Source: Lactococcus carnosus (GTDB taxonomy: Bacteria > Bacillota > Bacilli > Lactobacillales > Streptococcaceae). From it: 64,000 nucleotides of DNA. The position numbers and the translations under genes were made by a program. The notes under the pieces are model-generated. The model searched no databases. It saw only the letters and a list, made by a program, of their open reading frames with translations, and had not been told where the DNA came from. Positions 1-7,929 of this stretch are shown here, one piece after another. The stretch spans positions 868,001 to 932,000 of the forward strand of contig NZ_CP017194.1 in assembly GCF_006770265.1 (NCBI RefSeq), in the 5' to 3' direction. How positions within the stretch are numbered: the first letter of the stretch is position 1; each line of letters starts with the position of its first letter.

Positions 1-300
1 ATTTGCTTTTAAGGAAAAACGACGTAGGGCTTTATGCGTGTCATCTGAAAGTATGATATCCGCATAAGCCTGCTTGATTTTGCTGATTTTTCGTCTCTCT
101 AATATAATCTTGACTGGTGGTAGTAGCCACCACCATAGAGAAATTTGTTTAATAGCTATTTTAGTTGACGTATAAAAACGTTTTCTAATAGCTTCCCATC
201 CGGTAACTTCTTCATGAAGTTCAGTTGTGGCTTGAAGCAGGGGGGCAGCAAAAAGTAACCAGGCGCCGATTGTTTCTATTACTAGAATTAAAAAAGTCAA
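1..300 (-). CDS. Partial hypothetical membrane-associated protein (C-terminus off the left edge)
   Basis: One hundred codons are open from a TTG at 298-300 to the window edge. An AGGAG lies five to six bases upstream of the TTG, which supports this start. The protein begins with a hydrophobic stretch (MTFLILVIETIGAWLLFAAP), followed by a polar linker, a WWWLLPP hydrophobic patch around residues 56-62 and then a Lys/Arg-rich region. This suggests a small membrane-anchored protein. I do not recognise the family, and its true length cannot be judged because the gene is cut. It is followed upstream on the same strand by a terminator and another small gene, so it is probably its own transcription unit. 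Confidence 0.5.
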   Translation of the reverse strand, partial: MTFLILVIETIGAWLLFAAPLLQATTELHEEVTGWEAIRKRFYTSTKIAIKQISLWWWLLPPVKIILERRKISKIKQAYADIILSDDTHKALRRFSLKAN

Positions 301-354
301 TGTGTACTCCTAAACAATTTGAAAATAACTAGGGATAAATTAGGTATTCTCCCT

Positions 355-405
355 GTTTTAAAGAAAACTGCTTGAAACAGTGGATATGACTGTTTCAAGC
401 AGTTT
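355..405 (-). terminator. Rho-independent terminator of the 52-aa gene
   Basis: A perfect 17-bp inverted repeat (365-381 with 389-405, 7-nt loop) is followed, reading the minus strand, by TTTTCTTTAAAA. It lies between the stop of the 472-630 gene and the start of the 1-300 gene. Confidence 0.75.
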
Positions 406-471
406 AGATAATTAGTGGTAAAGTTTGCAATTTAAATGATCAATACACCTGTTGCCAGGTTGTAAATGTGC

Positions 472-630
472 TTATTTAGCTCTAGCGAGTGTTAAGGTTT
501 TTTTATCAACCATTCTTAATTGACCATCTTCGAGTTGGACAACATAGCTGTTAACTAAGTAGGATTCGTCACCTCTAATAACTGTTGCTTTTTGGCCATT
601 TGCTAGTGTGATGATTTCATCTTTTTTCAT
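472..630 (-). CDS. Small hypothetical protein, 52 aa
   Basis: An ATG at 628-630 opens 52 codons starting MKKDEIITLANGQKATVIRG and ending in a TAA at 472-474. The composition is that of a soluble, slightly basic beta-rich protein with alternating hydrophobic residues (TVIRG, YVVQLEDGQLRMV), reminiscent of a small SH3-like or barrel fold, but I cannot assign a family. A perfect-stem terminator directly follows the stop, which supports a real gene. The Shine-Dalgarno is weak (GGAC about 9 nt upstream). The long upstream region to 988 contains a probable promoter (TGCTATAAT on the minus strand near 930) and potential hairpins. Confidence 0.55.
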   Translation of the reverse strand: MKKDEIITLANGQKATVIRGDESYLVNSYVVQLEDGQLRMVDKKTLTLARAK

Positions 631-988
631 GGTATCAGGTCCATTCTAGGGAAAAACAAATAGGGATTAGGCTAAAGGTTTTTTGTTATGTTAAGCAATC
701 GCTTAAAGTAGGGCACGTGATGCGTCACTTATAAATAGGGGGCGCCATCATCGGTAAAGTTTAGTCTGAACAAGAGGCACAAATAAACGCAATACTTCAG
801 AAAATACATTGGTCTGTTTGACAAAAGCTTATCGCCTGATGTGACAGTCGGTTGCGTCGGTTATGCACTAAATACTGGATACAACCAGTTAAGCATGACC
901 TACCTCATTTGAAAACACTTATAGGACTATTATAGCATAAAACGGCCTAGACCATTGCCTAAAATGCCATCTTTTGAAGCGTTTGATG
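631..988 (-). other. Long structured leader or intergenic region before the 52-aa gene
   Basis: No convincing gene is present. On the minus strand an extended -10 (TGCTATAAT, about 930-938) would start a transcript of roughly 290 nt before the 472-630 gene. The 5' part contains a nested hairpin (ATGC..ACTGG..CCAGT..GCAT, about 863-896). It also contains a possible 11-codon peptide beginning MLNWLYPVFS, preceded by GAGGTAGG. I could not match the region to a known riboswitch class. Confidence 0.35.
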
Positions 989-1249
989 CTATAAAGAAGT
1001 TAAAAAGGTCAACGTACCTAGAATAACGCCTAAGGTGTTTGGGATAATGAGAATATAATCTCTTTTCGGTTGATTAGTGAGACCATAAAGTACCCAGACT
1101 AAGCAAGAAATTGCAGCGATTAAGGGTTGCCAAGGCTGACTTTTATCGCCATTAAGGTTGGAAATAATCTGTGGAATATAGGCTAAAAAGACAAACAAGC
1201 CGATTGTAGCACCCACTGAACCGATAAAGAGGTGTATCTTATTTTTCAT
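989..1249 (-). CDS. SemiSWEET family sugar transporter
   Basis: This 86-aa protein has the three-helix, single-PQ-loop architecture of bacterial SemiSWEETs. Helix 1 contains FVFLAYIPQIISNLNGD with the proline-glutamine pair, helix 2 contains AAISCLVWVLYGL, and helix 3 contains IPNTLGVILGTLTFL with the conserved asparagine and proline region. SemiSWEETs dimerise in the membrane and facilitate passive sugar movement; the substrate cannot be read from sequence. Length matches the family (about 85-95 aa). An AGGATT sits 6 nt upstream of the ATG. The leader upstream (1250-1410) is predicted to be structured, which is unusual for this family and is reported as a finding. Confidence 0.85.
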   Translation of the reverse strand: MKNKIHLFIGSVGATIGLFVFLAYIPQIISNLNGDKSQPWQPLIAAISCLVWVLYGLTNQPKRDYILIIPNTLGVILGTLTFLTSL

Positions 1250-1254
1250 AATGC

Positions 1255-1420
1255 AATCCTATCCATATGTAGCTGTTAACTGTCCGCAATAGGTATCTAT
1301 ATGGCGGACGTTTTTTTAGTAAGCAGGATAGTTGTAAGACGCCTTGCTAATCCTAAACTAATCTATTACACGACATCCGTGCCATGTAGCGTCTTTTTTA
1401 AGTATAGCATAAGCCTTTCT
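1255..1420 (-). promoter_or_regulatory. Promoter and structured leader of the SemiSWEET gene
   Basis: Reading the minus strand, an extended -10 box (TGCTATACT, about 1400-1408) would start transcription just before a 7-bp helix AAGACGC/GCGTCTT (1389-1395 with 1336-1342) that encloses about 46 nt with an inner CACG/CGTG hairpin. A second helix GTCCGC/GCGGAC (1304-1309 with 1282-1287) follows. Read on the plus strand, each stem is followed by a run of six to seven T, so both could instead be plus-strand terminators. No plus-strand gene lies upstream to need them. Confidence 0.4.
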
Positions 1421-1655
1421 AAATTTGGTGAACAAGCCTTTATTTTAGCTGTTTAGGGATAAATAGCTTGTTCATAAGGTGGATGGTATAACTTATATTT
1501 CAAATGATAGTCTTAAAATGATGAGCGGATTATGAGCGTTCTATAGTTTGTAATAAAAGGCGTTAGACCTATTTTTCATCTCACCAAATCTAGTTAGCAG
1601 GACAAAAAATCGTGGTATTGTTATAGCCTGAAACGTGACATAGTAAAAAGTTTAT
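1421..1655. other. Non-coding stretch
   Basis: No gene, repeat or clear regulatory site is visible here apart from general AT-richness. The open frame running antisense through 1590-1889 overlaps the FMN riboswitch and is not a gene. Confidence 0.5.
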
Positions 1656-1657
1656 CC

Positions 1658-1686
1658 TTGACAAAAGAAAATAGATAGTATAGGAT
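1658..1686 (+). promoter_or_regulatory. Promoter of the riboflavin operon
   Basis: TTGACA at 1658-1663 and TAGGAT at 1681-1686 are separated by 17 nt and lie just upstream of the FMN riboswitch. Confidence 0.75.
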
Positions 1687-1707
1687 AAGGTATAAATAAT
1701 TGAATAA

Positions 1708-1815
1708 CGCTTCAGGGCAGGGTGTAATTCCCTACCGGCGGTATAGCCCGCGACCTCGAAAGAGTTGATTTGGTGAAATTCCAAAGCCGACAGTATAGTC
1801 TGGATGAAAGAAGAC
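1708..1815 (+). ncRNA. FMN riboswitch (RFN element)
   Basis: The sequence carries the conserved RFN core segments in order: CAGGGCAGGGTGTAATTCCC, ACCGGCGGTATAGCCCGCGA, then GATTTGGTGAAATTCC, AAGCCGACAGTATAGTCTGG and ATGAAAGAAG closing the basal stem. RFN elements bind flavin mononucleotide and repress riboflavin genes. Here it precedes a terminator hairpin and then ribD, so FMN binding probably favours transcription termination. Confidence 0.97.
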
Positions 1816-1883
1816 AGTTGTTTTATAATTTTGTAAGATTGTGCATGCTTTTTTTGTGTACTAATTTTGTGAGAAAATAAACA

Positions 1884-1919
1884 AGACACCCTGATTTTAG
1901 TAAATTTGGGTGTCTTTTA
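1884..1919 (+). terminator. Riboswitch-controlled intrinsic terminator
   Basis: AGACACCC (1884-1891) pairs with GGGTGTCT (1908-1915), followed by a T run. It lies between the FMN aptamer and the ribD Shine-Dalgarno, the expected position of the expression platform. Confidence 0.85.
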
Positions 1920-1947
1920 TGTTGTTTTACGATAAGAGAGGAGTGTC

Positions 1948-3036
1948 ATGACTGAAGATGAAACCTATATGCATTATGCGCTTGACTTAGCACGGCTTGG
2001 GAAAGGGTGGGTCAATCCCAATCCACAAGTTGGTGCTGTCATTGTCAAAAATGGTCGGATTATTGGCGAGGGCTACCATGAACGATATGGTGGGCTACAT
2101 GCTGAGCGCAATGCCTTTAAAAATCTGACGGAGTCAGCAAAAGGTGCCACACTGTATGTGACACTAGAACCTTGTGCACATACAGGCCATCAACCGCCAT
2201 GCTTTGAAGCAATTATTGCCCATCAGATTAAGCGGGTAGTCATCGGGCATTTTGATCCTAATCCGCTTGTCTCAGGTAAGGGAATCAAGGCCATGCGCGC
2301 ATCGGGCATTATCGTAGAAGGGCCAATATTAGCACCTGAGTGTGCACAAACGAATGCCATTTTTCTGCACTACATATCAGCACAAACACCTTATGTGCTC
2401 ATGAAGTATGCTATGACCATGGATGGTAAAATTGCGACTTACACAGGTGCTTCAAAATGGATTACTGCTAGTGCTACACGTCAAGATGTACACCAAGATC
2501 GGTCGCGCTTTATGGCTATCATGGTCGGAAGTGGCACGGTCATGTTAGATGACCCAGAATTAACCTCCAGAATCCCAAATGGCAAGCATCCGATTCGCAT
2601 CATTTGTGATAGCAGGCTTCAAATCCCACTTGATGCAAAAGTGGTTAGGACAGCCCATGATTATCGGACGATGATTGCGACTTGTCAAGAAGATCCAATC
2701 CGACAACAGGCTTATCTAGTGGCTGGATGTGAGTTACTCGTTATACCTGAGTTGGATGGGCATCTTGATTTGAAAGCCTTGATGCATGAACTAGGTAGAT
2801 TAGGCATAGACAGTGTTTATTTGGAGGGTGGTGCAAGTCTGAATGCCGCAGCTTTAGCAGCGGGTATCGTTCATAAAATAAAAACGTATATTGGTCCGAA
2901 AATTTTTGGTGGACAGGCAGCAAAAACACCTGTAGCAGGACAGGGTGTGTCGCATCCAGATCAAGCCTATCTGCTAGCAAATGCAACAGTTAAAAAACTC
3001 GGTGAGGACATCTTGATAGAAAGTGAGGTAAGCTAA
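1948..3036 (+). CDS. ribD: Bifunctional diaminohydroxyphosphoribosylaminopyrimidine deaminase / 5-amino-6-(5-phosphoribosylamino)uracil reductase RibD
   Basis: RibD carries out the second and third steps of riboflavin synthesis from GTP: ring deamination followed by NADPH-dependent reduction of the ribose. The N-terminal deaminase domain (about residues 1-145) has the zinc-binding HAE motif in LHAERNAF and the PCAHTGHQPPC motif. The C-terminal reductase domain (about 146-362) has MKYAMTMDGKIAT and the glycine-rich YLEGGASLN. The length of 362 aa is normal. The ATG at 1948 follows GAGAGGAG with good spacing. It is the first gene of ribD-ribE-ribBA-ribH and lies directly behind the FMN riboswitch. 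The stop codon is immediately followed by the ribE start. Confidence 0.97.
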   Translation: MTEDETYMHYALDLARLGKGWVNPNPQVGAVIVKNGRIIGEGYHERYGGLHAERNAFKNLTESAKGATLYVTLEPCAHTGHQPPCFEAIIAHQIKRVVIGHFDPNPLVSGKGIKAMRASGIIVEGPILAPECAQTNAIFLHYISAQTPYVLMKYAMTMDGKIATYTGASKWITASATRQDVHQDRSRFMAIMVGSGTVMLDDPELTSRIPNGKHPIRIICDSRLQIPLDAKVVRTAHDYRTMIATCQEDPIRQQAYLVAGCELLVIPELDGHLDLKALMHELGRLGIDSVYLEGGASLNAAALAAGIVHKIKTYIGPKIFGGQAAKTPVAGQGVSHPDQAYLLANATVKKLGEDILIESEVS

Positions 3037-3684
3037 GTGTTTACAGGTATTGTAGAAGAAGTTGGCAAAGTCGTTAGCATGAAGCACGGTTCAAAATCAG
3101 TCAAACTGACAGTCGCGGCTAGCCTTATTTTTAGTGATTTAGGCATAGGAGATAGTATCTCAACTAATGGTGTTTGTCTGACAGTCACACATATTTCAGG
3201 AAATACATTCACAGCAGATGTGGCACATGAGTCCTTAAATCGGTCGAATCTAGGTGCACTTAAATTACAAAGTCAAGTGAATCTGGAGCGTGCCATGTCT
3301 GCTTGTGGTCGATTTGGTGGCCATATCGTGACGGGGCATATCGACGGCTCTGGCATGATTCAAGCAGTTAAAGCAGATGATATAGCCATCTGGTATACAA
3401 TTGCGACATCCTCTCGTATCATGGCATATATCGTTGAAAAAGGCTCGATTACTATCGATGGGATTAGTTTAACCGTAGCCACAGTAACGGACAAGGCATT
3501 CAGTGTATCTGTCATCCCTCATACGGTCAGTCAGACGACTTTAAGGGATAGAAAAGTAGGAGACACTGTCAATCTTGAAAATGATATCGTCGGTAAATAT
3601 ATAGAAAAACTGATGTATCCGCCACAAGAAACAGCAAGAACGGCAAAGTTAAGCATGGAAAAAATAGCACAATACGGTTTTTAA
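3037..3684 (+). CDS. ribE: Riboflavin synthase alpha subunit
   Basis: This enzyme dismutates two molecules of 6,7-dimethyl-8-ribityllumazine to riboflavin and 5-amino-6-ribitylaminouracil. The 215-aa protein has the two tandem lumazine-binding repeats of the family, the first from [12 protein letters not shown] to about residue 95 and the second from about 96 ([13 protein letters not shown]) to about 190. The C-terminal trimerisation helix follows ([13 protein letters not shown]). It starts with GTG directly after the ribD stop, with the AGGTAAG at the end of ribD as the likely ribosome-binding site, so it is probably translationally coupled. Also called ribB in older Bacillus and lactococcal naming. 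Confidence 0.96.
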   Translation: MFTGIVEEVGKVVSMKHGSKSVKLTVAASLIFSDLGIGDSISTNGVCLTVTHISGNTFTADVAHESLNRSNLGALKLQSQVNLERAMSACGRFGGHIVTGHIDGSGMIQAVKADDIAIWYTIATSSRIMAYIVEKGSITIDGISLTVATVTDKAFSVSVIPHTVSQTTLRDRKVGDTVNLENDIVGKYIEKLMYPPQETARTAKLSMEKIAQYGF

Positions 3685-3701
3685 CCACTGAAGGAGAAGG
3701 T

Positions 3702-4910
3702 ATGGATGCATATAATACAGTCGAGGAAGCGCTAGATGCACTTAGAAATGGTCAAATGATTATCGTGACAGATGACGAGACGCGTGAAAATGAAGGGGAT
3801 TTGATTTGTGCCGCTGAGTTTGCGACAACTGAAACTATTAACTTTATGGCAAGACATGCCAAGGGCTTGATTTGTAGCCCAATCAGTGCCGATTACGCAG
3901 AAAAATTACAGCTGTCACAGATGTTAGCAGACAACACAGATAATCATGGGACAGCCTTCACGATATCGATCGATCATGTTGACACGACAACAGGCATTTC
4001 TGCGATTGATCGCGGTTTAACGATTCGTAAACTAGTCGAAGAAGGGACAACTTACCAGGACTTTCGTCGTCCTGGTCATGTGTTCCCCCTACTTGCCAAC
4101 AAAAATGGGGTGCTGGGTCGTAATGGGCATACGGAAGCTACTGTCGACTTGATGCGACTTGCGGGACTTAAAGCAGCTGGTGTTTGTGTTGAAATCATGG
4201 CTGATGATGGGGAGATGATGCGGACGACAGAGCTGATGGAGAAAGCTAAGGATTGGGGGTTGAAGATGATTACGATCAAAGCCCTACAAGACTATCGGAA
4301 GTGCAATGATGTCTTAGTGACCTGTGTCACACAGGCTAAACTGCCGACAAAATATGGTGAATTTAAGATCATGGGTTTTATCAATAAGCTAAATGGCGAG
4401 CATCATGTGGCACTAGTGAAAGGTGACATCGGGGATGGGCAAGATGTCCTTTGCCGTGTGCATTCTGAATGTCTGACTGGGGATGCATTTGGGTCAATGA
4501 AATGTGACTGTGGTGAGCAACTATCAGCAGCGCTCATGCAAATTAGTCAAGCAGGCCGTGGCATCTTACTCTATCTACGTCAAGAAGGTCGCGGGATTGG
4601 TCTGATCAATAAACTTCGGGCTTACGCCCTGCAAGATGATGGCCTTGATACAGTGGAAGCGAATTTAGCCCTTGGCTTTGCTGAAGATGAGCGTGAGTAC
4701 TATATCGGAGCACAAATCCTAAAGGAACTAGGTGCAAAATCTCTGCGCCTACTGACAAATAATCCGCAAAAAATAGATGAACTATCTGCTTATGGTTTGT
4801 CGATTACTGAGCGTGTTGCGATTCAAATCGAAGCAAATGAATTTGATCGGGACTATCTCCATGTTAAGCAAGATAAGATGGGTCACATGTTTCACTTTGA
4901 TCAAAAATAA
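3702..4910 (+). CDS. ribBA: Bifunctional 3,4-dihydroxy-2-butanone-4-phosphate synthase / GTP cyclohydrolase II
   Basis: RibBA supplies both entry substrates of the pathway: the N-terminal RibB domain makes dihydroxybutanone phosphate from ribulose 5-phosphate and the C-terminal RibA domain opens GTP. The RibB domain (about 1-200) contains the acidic [11 protein letters not shown] motif. The RibA domain (about 201-402) contains the zinc site [18 protein letters not shown] and the catalytic RQEGRGIGL. The length of 402 aa fits the fused family. A GAAGGAGAAGG ribosome-binding site precedes the ATG, 17 nt after ribE. Confidence 0.97.
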   Translation: MDAYNTVEEALDALRNGQMIIVTDDETRENEGDLICAAEFATTETINFMARHAKGLICSPISADYAEKLQLSQMLADNTDNHGTAFTISIDHVDTTTGISAIDRGLTIRKLVEEGTTYQDFRRPGHVFPLLANKNGVLGRNGHTEATVDLMRLAGLKAAGVCVEIMADDGEMMRTTELMEKAKDWGLKMITIKALQDYRKCNDVLVTCVTQAKLPTKYGEFKIMGFINKLNGEHHVALVKGDIGDGQDVLCRVHSECLTGDAFGSMKCDCGEQLSAALMQISQAGRGILLYLRQEGRGIGLINKLRAYALQDDGLDTVEANLALGFAEDEREYYIGAQILKELGAKSLRLLTNNPQKIDELSAYGLSITERVAIQIEANEFDRDYLHVKQDKMGHMFHFDQK

Positions 4911-5003
4911 GTAGGGCTAGATGAGCTAGCAATCTCCATTTAACACGAAACATATGGTAACAAGCACATAACTTAAGTATATAGAATGAAGAGGGTATAT
5001 AAA

Positions 5004-5471
5004 ATGACAACTTATGAAGGTAGACTACTTGCACAGGATGCAAAATTCGGCATTATCGTTGCACGCTTTAACGAATTCATTAATGCAAAACTTTTGGGTG
5101 GTGCACAAGATGCCCTTAAACGCCACGGTGTTGATGAAACAGACATAGATATTGTTTGGGTGCCAGGTGCCTATGAAATCCCTTTGATGGCACAAAAAAT
5201 GGCAAACTCAGGACAGTATCAAGCCATTATTTGCCTCGGTACAGTCATTCGTGGTGCCACATCGCACTATGATTATGTTTGTGCAGAAGTCTCTAAGGGA
5301 ATTGCCAGTGTCTCACTAAGTAGTGGTATCCCGGTCATGTTTGGTGTCTTGACAACTGAAAATATAGAACAGGCGATCGAACGTGCGGGTACTAAAGCAG
5401 GCAATAAAGGCTTTGATGTCGCAGTCGGCGCTGTAGAGATGGTCAATCTGATCAAGGAAATGCAACTCTGA
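5004..5471 (+). CDS. ribH: 6,7-dimethyl-8-ribityllumazine synthase
   Basis: RibH condenses the RibD product with dihydroxybutanone phosphate to form lumazine; family members assemble into pentamers or 60-mer capsids. Family signatures include [11 protein letters not shown] near the N-terminus, [26 protein letters not shown] with the catalytic histidine, and [16 protein letters not shown] chose the ATG at 5004 because it follows GAAGAGGG with suitable spacing and gives 155 aa, the normal length. An in-frame ATG at 4986 would add six residues but has no ribosome-binding site. A 90-nt gap separates it from ribBA, and a strong terminator follows. Confidence 0.96.
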   Translation: MTTYEGRLLAQDAKFGIIVARFNEFINAKLLGGAQDALKRHGVDETDIDIVWVPGAYEIPLMAQKMANSGQYQAIICLGTVIRGATSHYDYVCAEVSKGIASVSLSSGIPVMFGVLTTENIEQAIERAGTKAGNKGFDVAVGAVEMVNLIKEMQL

Positions 5472-5505
5472 TAGCTATCGATGTGCTGATCATAACTGCA
5501 CCTCA

Positions 5506-5550
5506 TGAAAAATCGCCGTTGATCATATTGATCAACGGCGATTTTTTCGT
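5506..5550 (+). terminator. Strong terminator after ribH (usable in both directions)
   Basis: A perfect 15-bp stem (5511-5525 with 5529-5543) with a 3-nt loop is flanked by A on the left and T on the right. It can end the rib operon on the plus strand and the 5585-5946 genes on the minus strand. Confidence 0.92.
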
Positions 5551-5584
5551 TTTTTAAACCTGCTCTATTTACTTTGAGATGATG

Positions 5585-5671
5585 TTAGTTGTCTGTCTGA
5601 TCATCAGTTACTTTTTTCCAGCCTATGGCTGCGAGAATCTGGCTGATGATATCAGTTATGATGTCAAGCAT
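5585..5671 (-). CDS. Putative 28-aa amphipathic peptide
   Basis: An ATG at 5669-5671 opens 28 codons beginning MLDIITDIISQILAAIG, continuing WKKVTDD and ending in an acidic tail. A near-perfect Shine-Dalgarno (GGAGG) lies 6 nt upstream of the ATG, unusually strong for a chance frame. Residues 2-18 would form an amphipathic or hydrophobic helix, as in phenol-soluble modulins, delta-lysin-like peptides or type I toxins. I cannot assign it to any of these. It lies 59 nt downstream of the DUF6440 gene on the same strand and ahead of the bidirectional terminator, so the two are probably co-transcribed. Confidence 0.5.
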   Translation of the reverse strand: MLDIITDIISQILAAIGWKKVTDDQTDN

Positions 5672-5730
5672 GTCCTGCCTCCGTCTTTATCTAGCAACTG
5701 ACTAGTATCTATAAGCTAATTTACAAGCGA

Positions 5731-5946
5731 CTAGAAAGGAGAAGTCCCTTTTTGATCGTCATCAACTCGTTCAGATAGTAGCGGTTTACCGTCTTTATCT
5801 ACTATTACAGACGTACCACTACCAGCGATAGCTAAGTATTGTACCCCTGTTTTTTTATCTGTAATGACCGTGATTCCTTGTGCAAGTCCCCCAACAGCGA
5901 CATCAAATCGTTCCTTGATTAAGGCCGTTTTTTCTTTTTCTTTCAT
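5731..5946 (-). CDS. DUF6440 family protein
   Basis: This 71-aa protein has a charged N-terminus (MKEKEKTALIKERFDV) followed by the DUF6440 pattern DKKTGVQYLAIAGSG ... VDKDGKPLL. The family is small, cytoplasmic and of unknown function in Firmicutes. An AAAGGAG 8 nt upstream of the ATG supports the start. A TGCTATAAT extended -10 on the minus strand (about 6058-6066) is a likely promoter. The neighbouring 28-aa peptide gene follows on the same strand. Assignment to DUF6440 is from memory of the family pattern and is fairly secure; function is unknown. Confidence 0.75.
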   Translation of the reverse strand: MKEKEKTALIKERFDVAVGGLAQGITVITDKKTGVQYLAIAGSGTSVIVDKDGKPLLSERVDDDQKGTSPF

Positions 5947-6073
5947 ACGTCGTTCTCCTTTATTTTAGATTAGCTAGTATCGATACATGGCATTTAGTAA
6001 GGGGTGAAGTAGTGAACACTATATAAGATTAATTTGATACTATTGTTATTTTATTCCATTATAGCAAAAAATA

Positions 6074-6119
6074 GCAAAAAATGATGACATTTTCTATACT
6101 CATCTAAAATGTCATCATT
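6074..6119 (-). terminator. Terminator of the DUF1361 gene
   Basis: A 14-bp perfect inverted repeat (6080-6093 with 6106-6119) is followed on the minus strand by ATTTTTTGC. It ends the 6199-6867 transcript and lies just upstream of the DUF6440 promoter. Confidence 0.8.
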
Positions 6120-6198
6120 AATATCTTATGCAACACAAGCATGCCTCAAATATTTGAGTTACCACAAAATAAAAGAATCATCACGCCTTCATACCGGG

Positions 6199-6867
6199 TC
6201 AATCAGCTATTTTCTGCGTTGGCAGTGAGGTGATTAGCAGGTAAGTTGCCATTATGATGAGAGAAAAAACATAAAACAGGACAATTAATTTAATGGCATT
6301 CACGTCTAAATGGACGAGTTGACTTACGATATTTTGTGCAGTTTCTTTAAATGAAGTAATGGAATCAATGCTATTTAATCTGCCGAATCGGCCAAGGTAG
6401 ACCCCTATCGTATTTAAAAAGAGGATGACCATCATGATAGGTGTAAGACTTATTTTCTTTAGAACAGTTTTATTGAGTATTGAGCTGATGCTATCTACGC
6501 TCCAACAGCCTAAAAACGTTGTCGGTAATACGGATAGGATAACCATCAGCAGCTTGAACCATACTGAAATATCAGTAGTTATCATCATTGTTTGACTATT
6601 GTAAGGGGATAACAAGGAGAGATGGAATAAATCAGTGAAAAGATAAAAGTTGTTTGGGAAAAATAATAGCCATAAACCTGTCAAGAATAAGATACCAAAT
6701 GGTCTCTTTAACTTATTAATAAGGAAGGTCAGTTCAATAGGGATGTAGGCTAAAAACGTATTCAAAATAAACAAGGCGTAGACGCTTGAATTGTGAAAAG
6801 AAATATACAAAACAACAAATAGCGCAAGGTAGTATAACCTGATAAAATTAACGGTCTTTGAGAACAT
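6199..6867 (-). CDS. DUF1361 domain-containing membrane protein
   Basis: The protein has 222 aa and about six predicted membrane helices. Family signatures of DUF1361 are present: AYIPIELTFLI, the FFPNNFYLFTDLFHLS segment (usually FLPNAPYIVTDL in relatives) and GVYLGRFGRLNS. The family's function is unknown. The gene is isolated, has its own terminator downstream and is more AT-rich than the housekeeping genes, consistent with accessory origin. The start is the first ATG; its ribosome-binding site (AAAGGG about 9 nt upstream) is acceptable. Confidence 0.85.
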   Translation of the reverse strand: MFSKTVNFIRLYYLALFVVLYISFHNSSVYALFILNTFLAYIPIELTFLINKLKRPFGILFLTGLWLLFFPNNFYLFTDLFHLSLLSPYNSQTMMITTDISVWFKLLMVILSVLPTTFLGCWSVDSISSILNKTVLKKISLTPIMMVILFLNTIGVYLGRFGRLNSIDSITSFKETAQNIVSQLVHLDVNAIKLIVLFYVFSLIIMATYLLITSLPTQKIAD

Positions 6868-6931
6868 ACGAAGTAGGCCCTTTCTTAGATAACTTATGGT
6901 GAGTTGACTTGATTAGGTATTGACCAGCAAC

Positions 6932-6975
6932 CGCATTTGGGGAAAATGCGCCAATAGGCATTAATTGCCTATTGG
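6932..6975. repeat. Two adjacent inverted repeats at the 3' end of the DapA-like gene
   Basis: CCAATAGGCA (6951-6960) pairs with TGCCTATTGG (6966-6975) across the stop codon. CGCATTT (6932-6938) pairs with AAATGCG (6944-6950). Neither is followed by a T run, so these may stabilise the mRNA end rather than terminate. Confidence 0.5.
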
Positions 6976-7791
6976 ACTTCTAGAAGTTGACATGGGGATA
7001 CCTTCCGTTTTAGCAATTTGTTCTTTTATTTTAGGGATTGCTCTACTTGCTAAAAGAGACTGCCATTCCTGTATTAGTGAGTGATATTTATCTGTATTTT
7101 TCCCTTGCCTGATATCAGAAAAATAAGATAAAACTTGTTCAGGATAAAGATTGCCGACGATAGAAGATAATTTATTGAACCCATGGGCTAAATGGTTGTC
7201 TATATCAAGGTCACCACCAATATAGAAATCTAATTCTCTATCTATTTTATTTTTCACACTGGAAACTCTACTTAAGTCACTGCACTCCTTTACCCCAACT
7301 ATATTTGGATAATGATTGATTAAGTAAACTAGACTGTCTTCTGAAAGGTCAAACCCGGTTCTAATGGGATGATTATAGATAATAATTGCTTTATCAGGTA
7401 GTTCCTTTAATATACTTTCAGCATAGATGATCGCTTCTTGTTGAGTTGGTCTTATGTAAGGTGGGAATCCCAGTAATACCCCACAAATGGCAGGTGTATT
7501 ATTTGTAACAATTGCTAATTTGACGGCATCTTTTTGTCGAATGCTAGAAACGCCAAAAATAATTTCTAGATTTTTATTGGTAGTTGACTGATTTAGTGAA
7601 TCAAGTAATGCTAGTTTTTCAGCTAGGGTTAAACTATTCTGCTCATCAGTGCTACCACAGACTAAAACAGATTGAATACCATGGTCAGTTAAATAGTTGA
7701 TATGACGTATCGTCGTATCCGTATTAAGTTCTTCGTCTTTATCAAATCCTGTAGGTACTGCAACATGAACTGAGCTCTTTAATTTTTGCAT
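6961..7791 (-). CDS. Dihydrodipicolinate synthase / N-acetylneuraminate lyase family protein
   Basis: The 276-aa protein belongs to the class I aldolase DapA/NanA superfamily. It has the Schiff-base lysine in IVGVKECSD, the tyrosine in IIIYNHPIRTG, and GSTDEQNSLT where the family usually has G(T/S)TGE. The reaction cannot be assigned: DapA, NanA and several sugar-acid aldolases share this fold, and the TGE glycine is replaced by aspartate. I start at the ATG at 7789-7791 (MQKLKSSVHVAVPTGF) because AAAGGGA lies 7 nt upstream; an upstream in-frame start would add 41 unrelated residues. No pathway partners are adjacent; it borders the repeat-bounded accessory segment. Confidence 0.8.
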   Translation of the reverse strand: MQKLKSSVHVAVPTGFDKDEELNTDTTIRHINYLTDHGIQSVLVCGSTDEQNSLTLAEKLALLDSLNQSTTNKNLEIIFGVSSIRQKDAVKLAIVTNNTPAICGVLLGFPPYIRPTQQEAIIYAESILKELPDKAIIIYNHPIRTGFDLSEDSLVYLINHYPNIVGVKECSDLSRVSSVKNKIDRELDFYIGGDLDIDNHLAHGFNKLSSIVGNLYPEQVLSYFSDIRQGKNTDKYHSLIQEWQSLLASRAIPKIKEQIAKTEGIPMSTSRSPIGN

Positions 7792-7929
7792 ACAATATCC
7801 CTTTATAATTAAATATATACAGCATGGATAGACCTGTTGTGTCGAACTTGCCAGTTTACCCAGAAACCCCATATCATTCTCTGAGGTTTTGTAGTTATTC
7901 TCTAATTGTAGCAAACTATCAAGAGACTT

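Noticed and set aside
1336-1395. tRNA-like shape in the SemiSWEET leader
   Set aside because: The 7-bp closing stem suggested an acceptor arm, but the element is only 60 nt and lacks T-loop and anticodon features.
1590-1889. 99-codon minus-strand frame
   Set aside because: It runs antisense through the FMN riboswitch and its terminator, has odd composition and no ribosome-binding site.
7792-7914. 41-residue N-terminal extension of the DapA-like protein
   Set aside because: It does not resemble the family, whose barrel begins at MQKLKSS, and a good ribosome-binding site precedes the shorter start.
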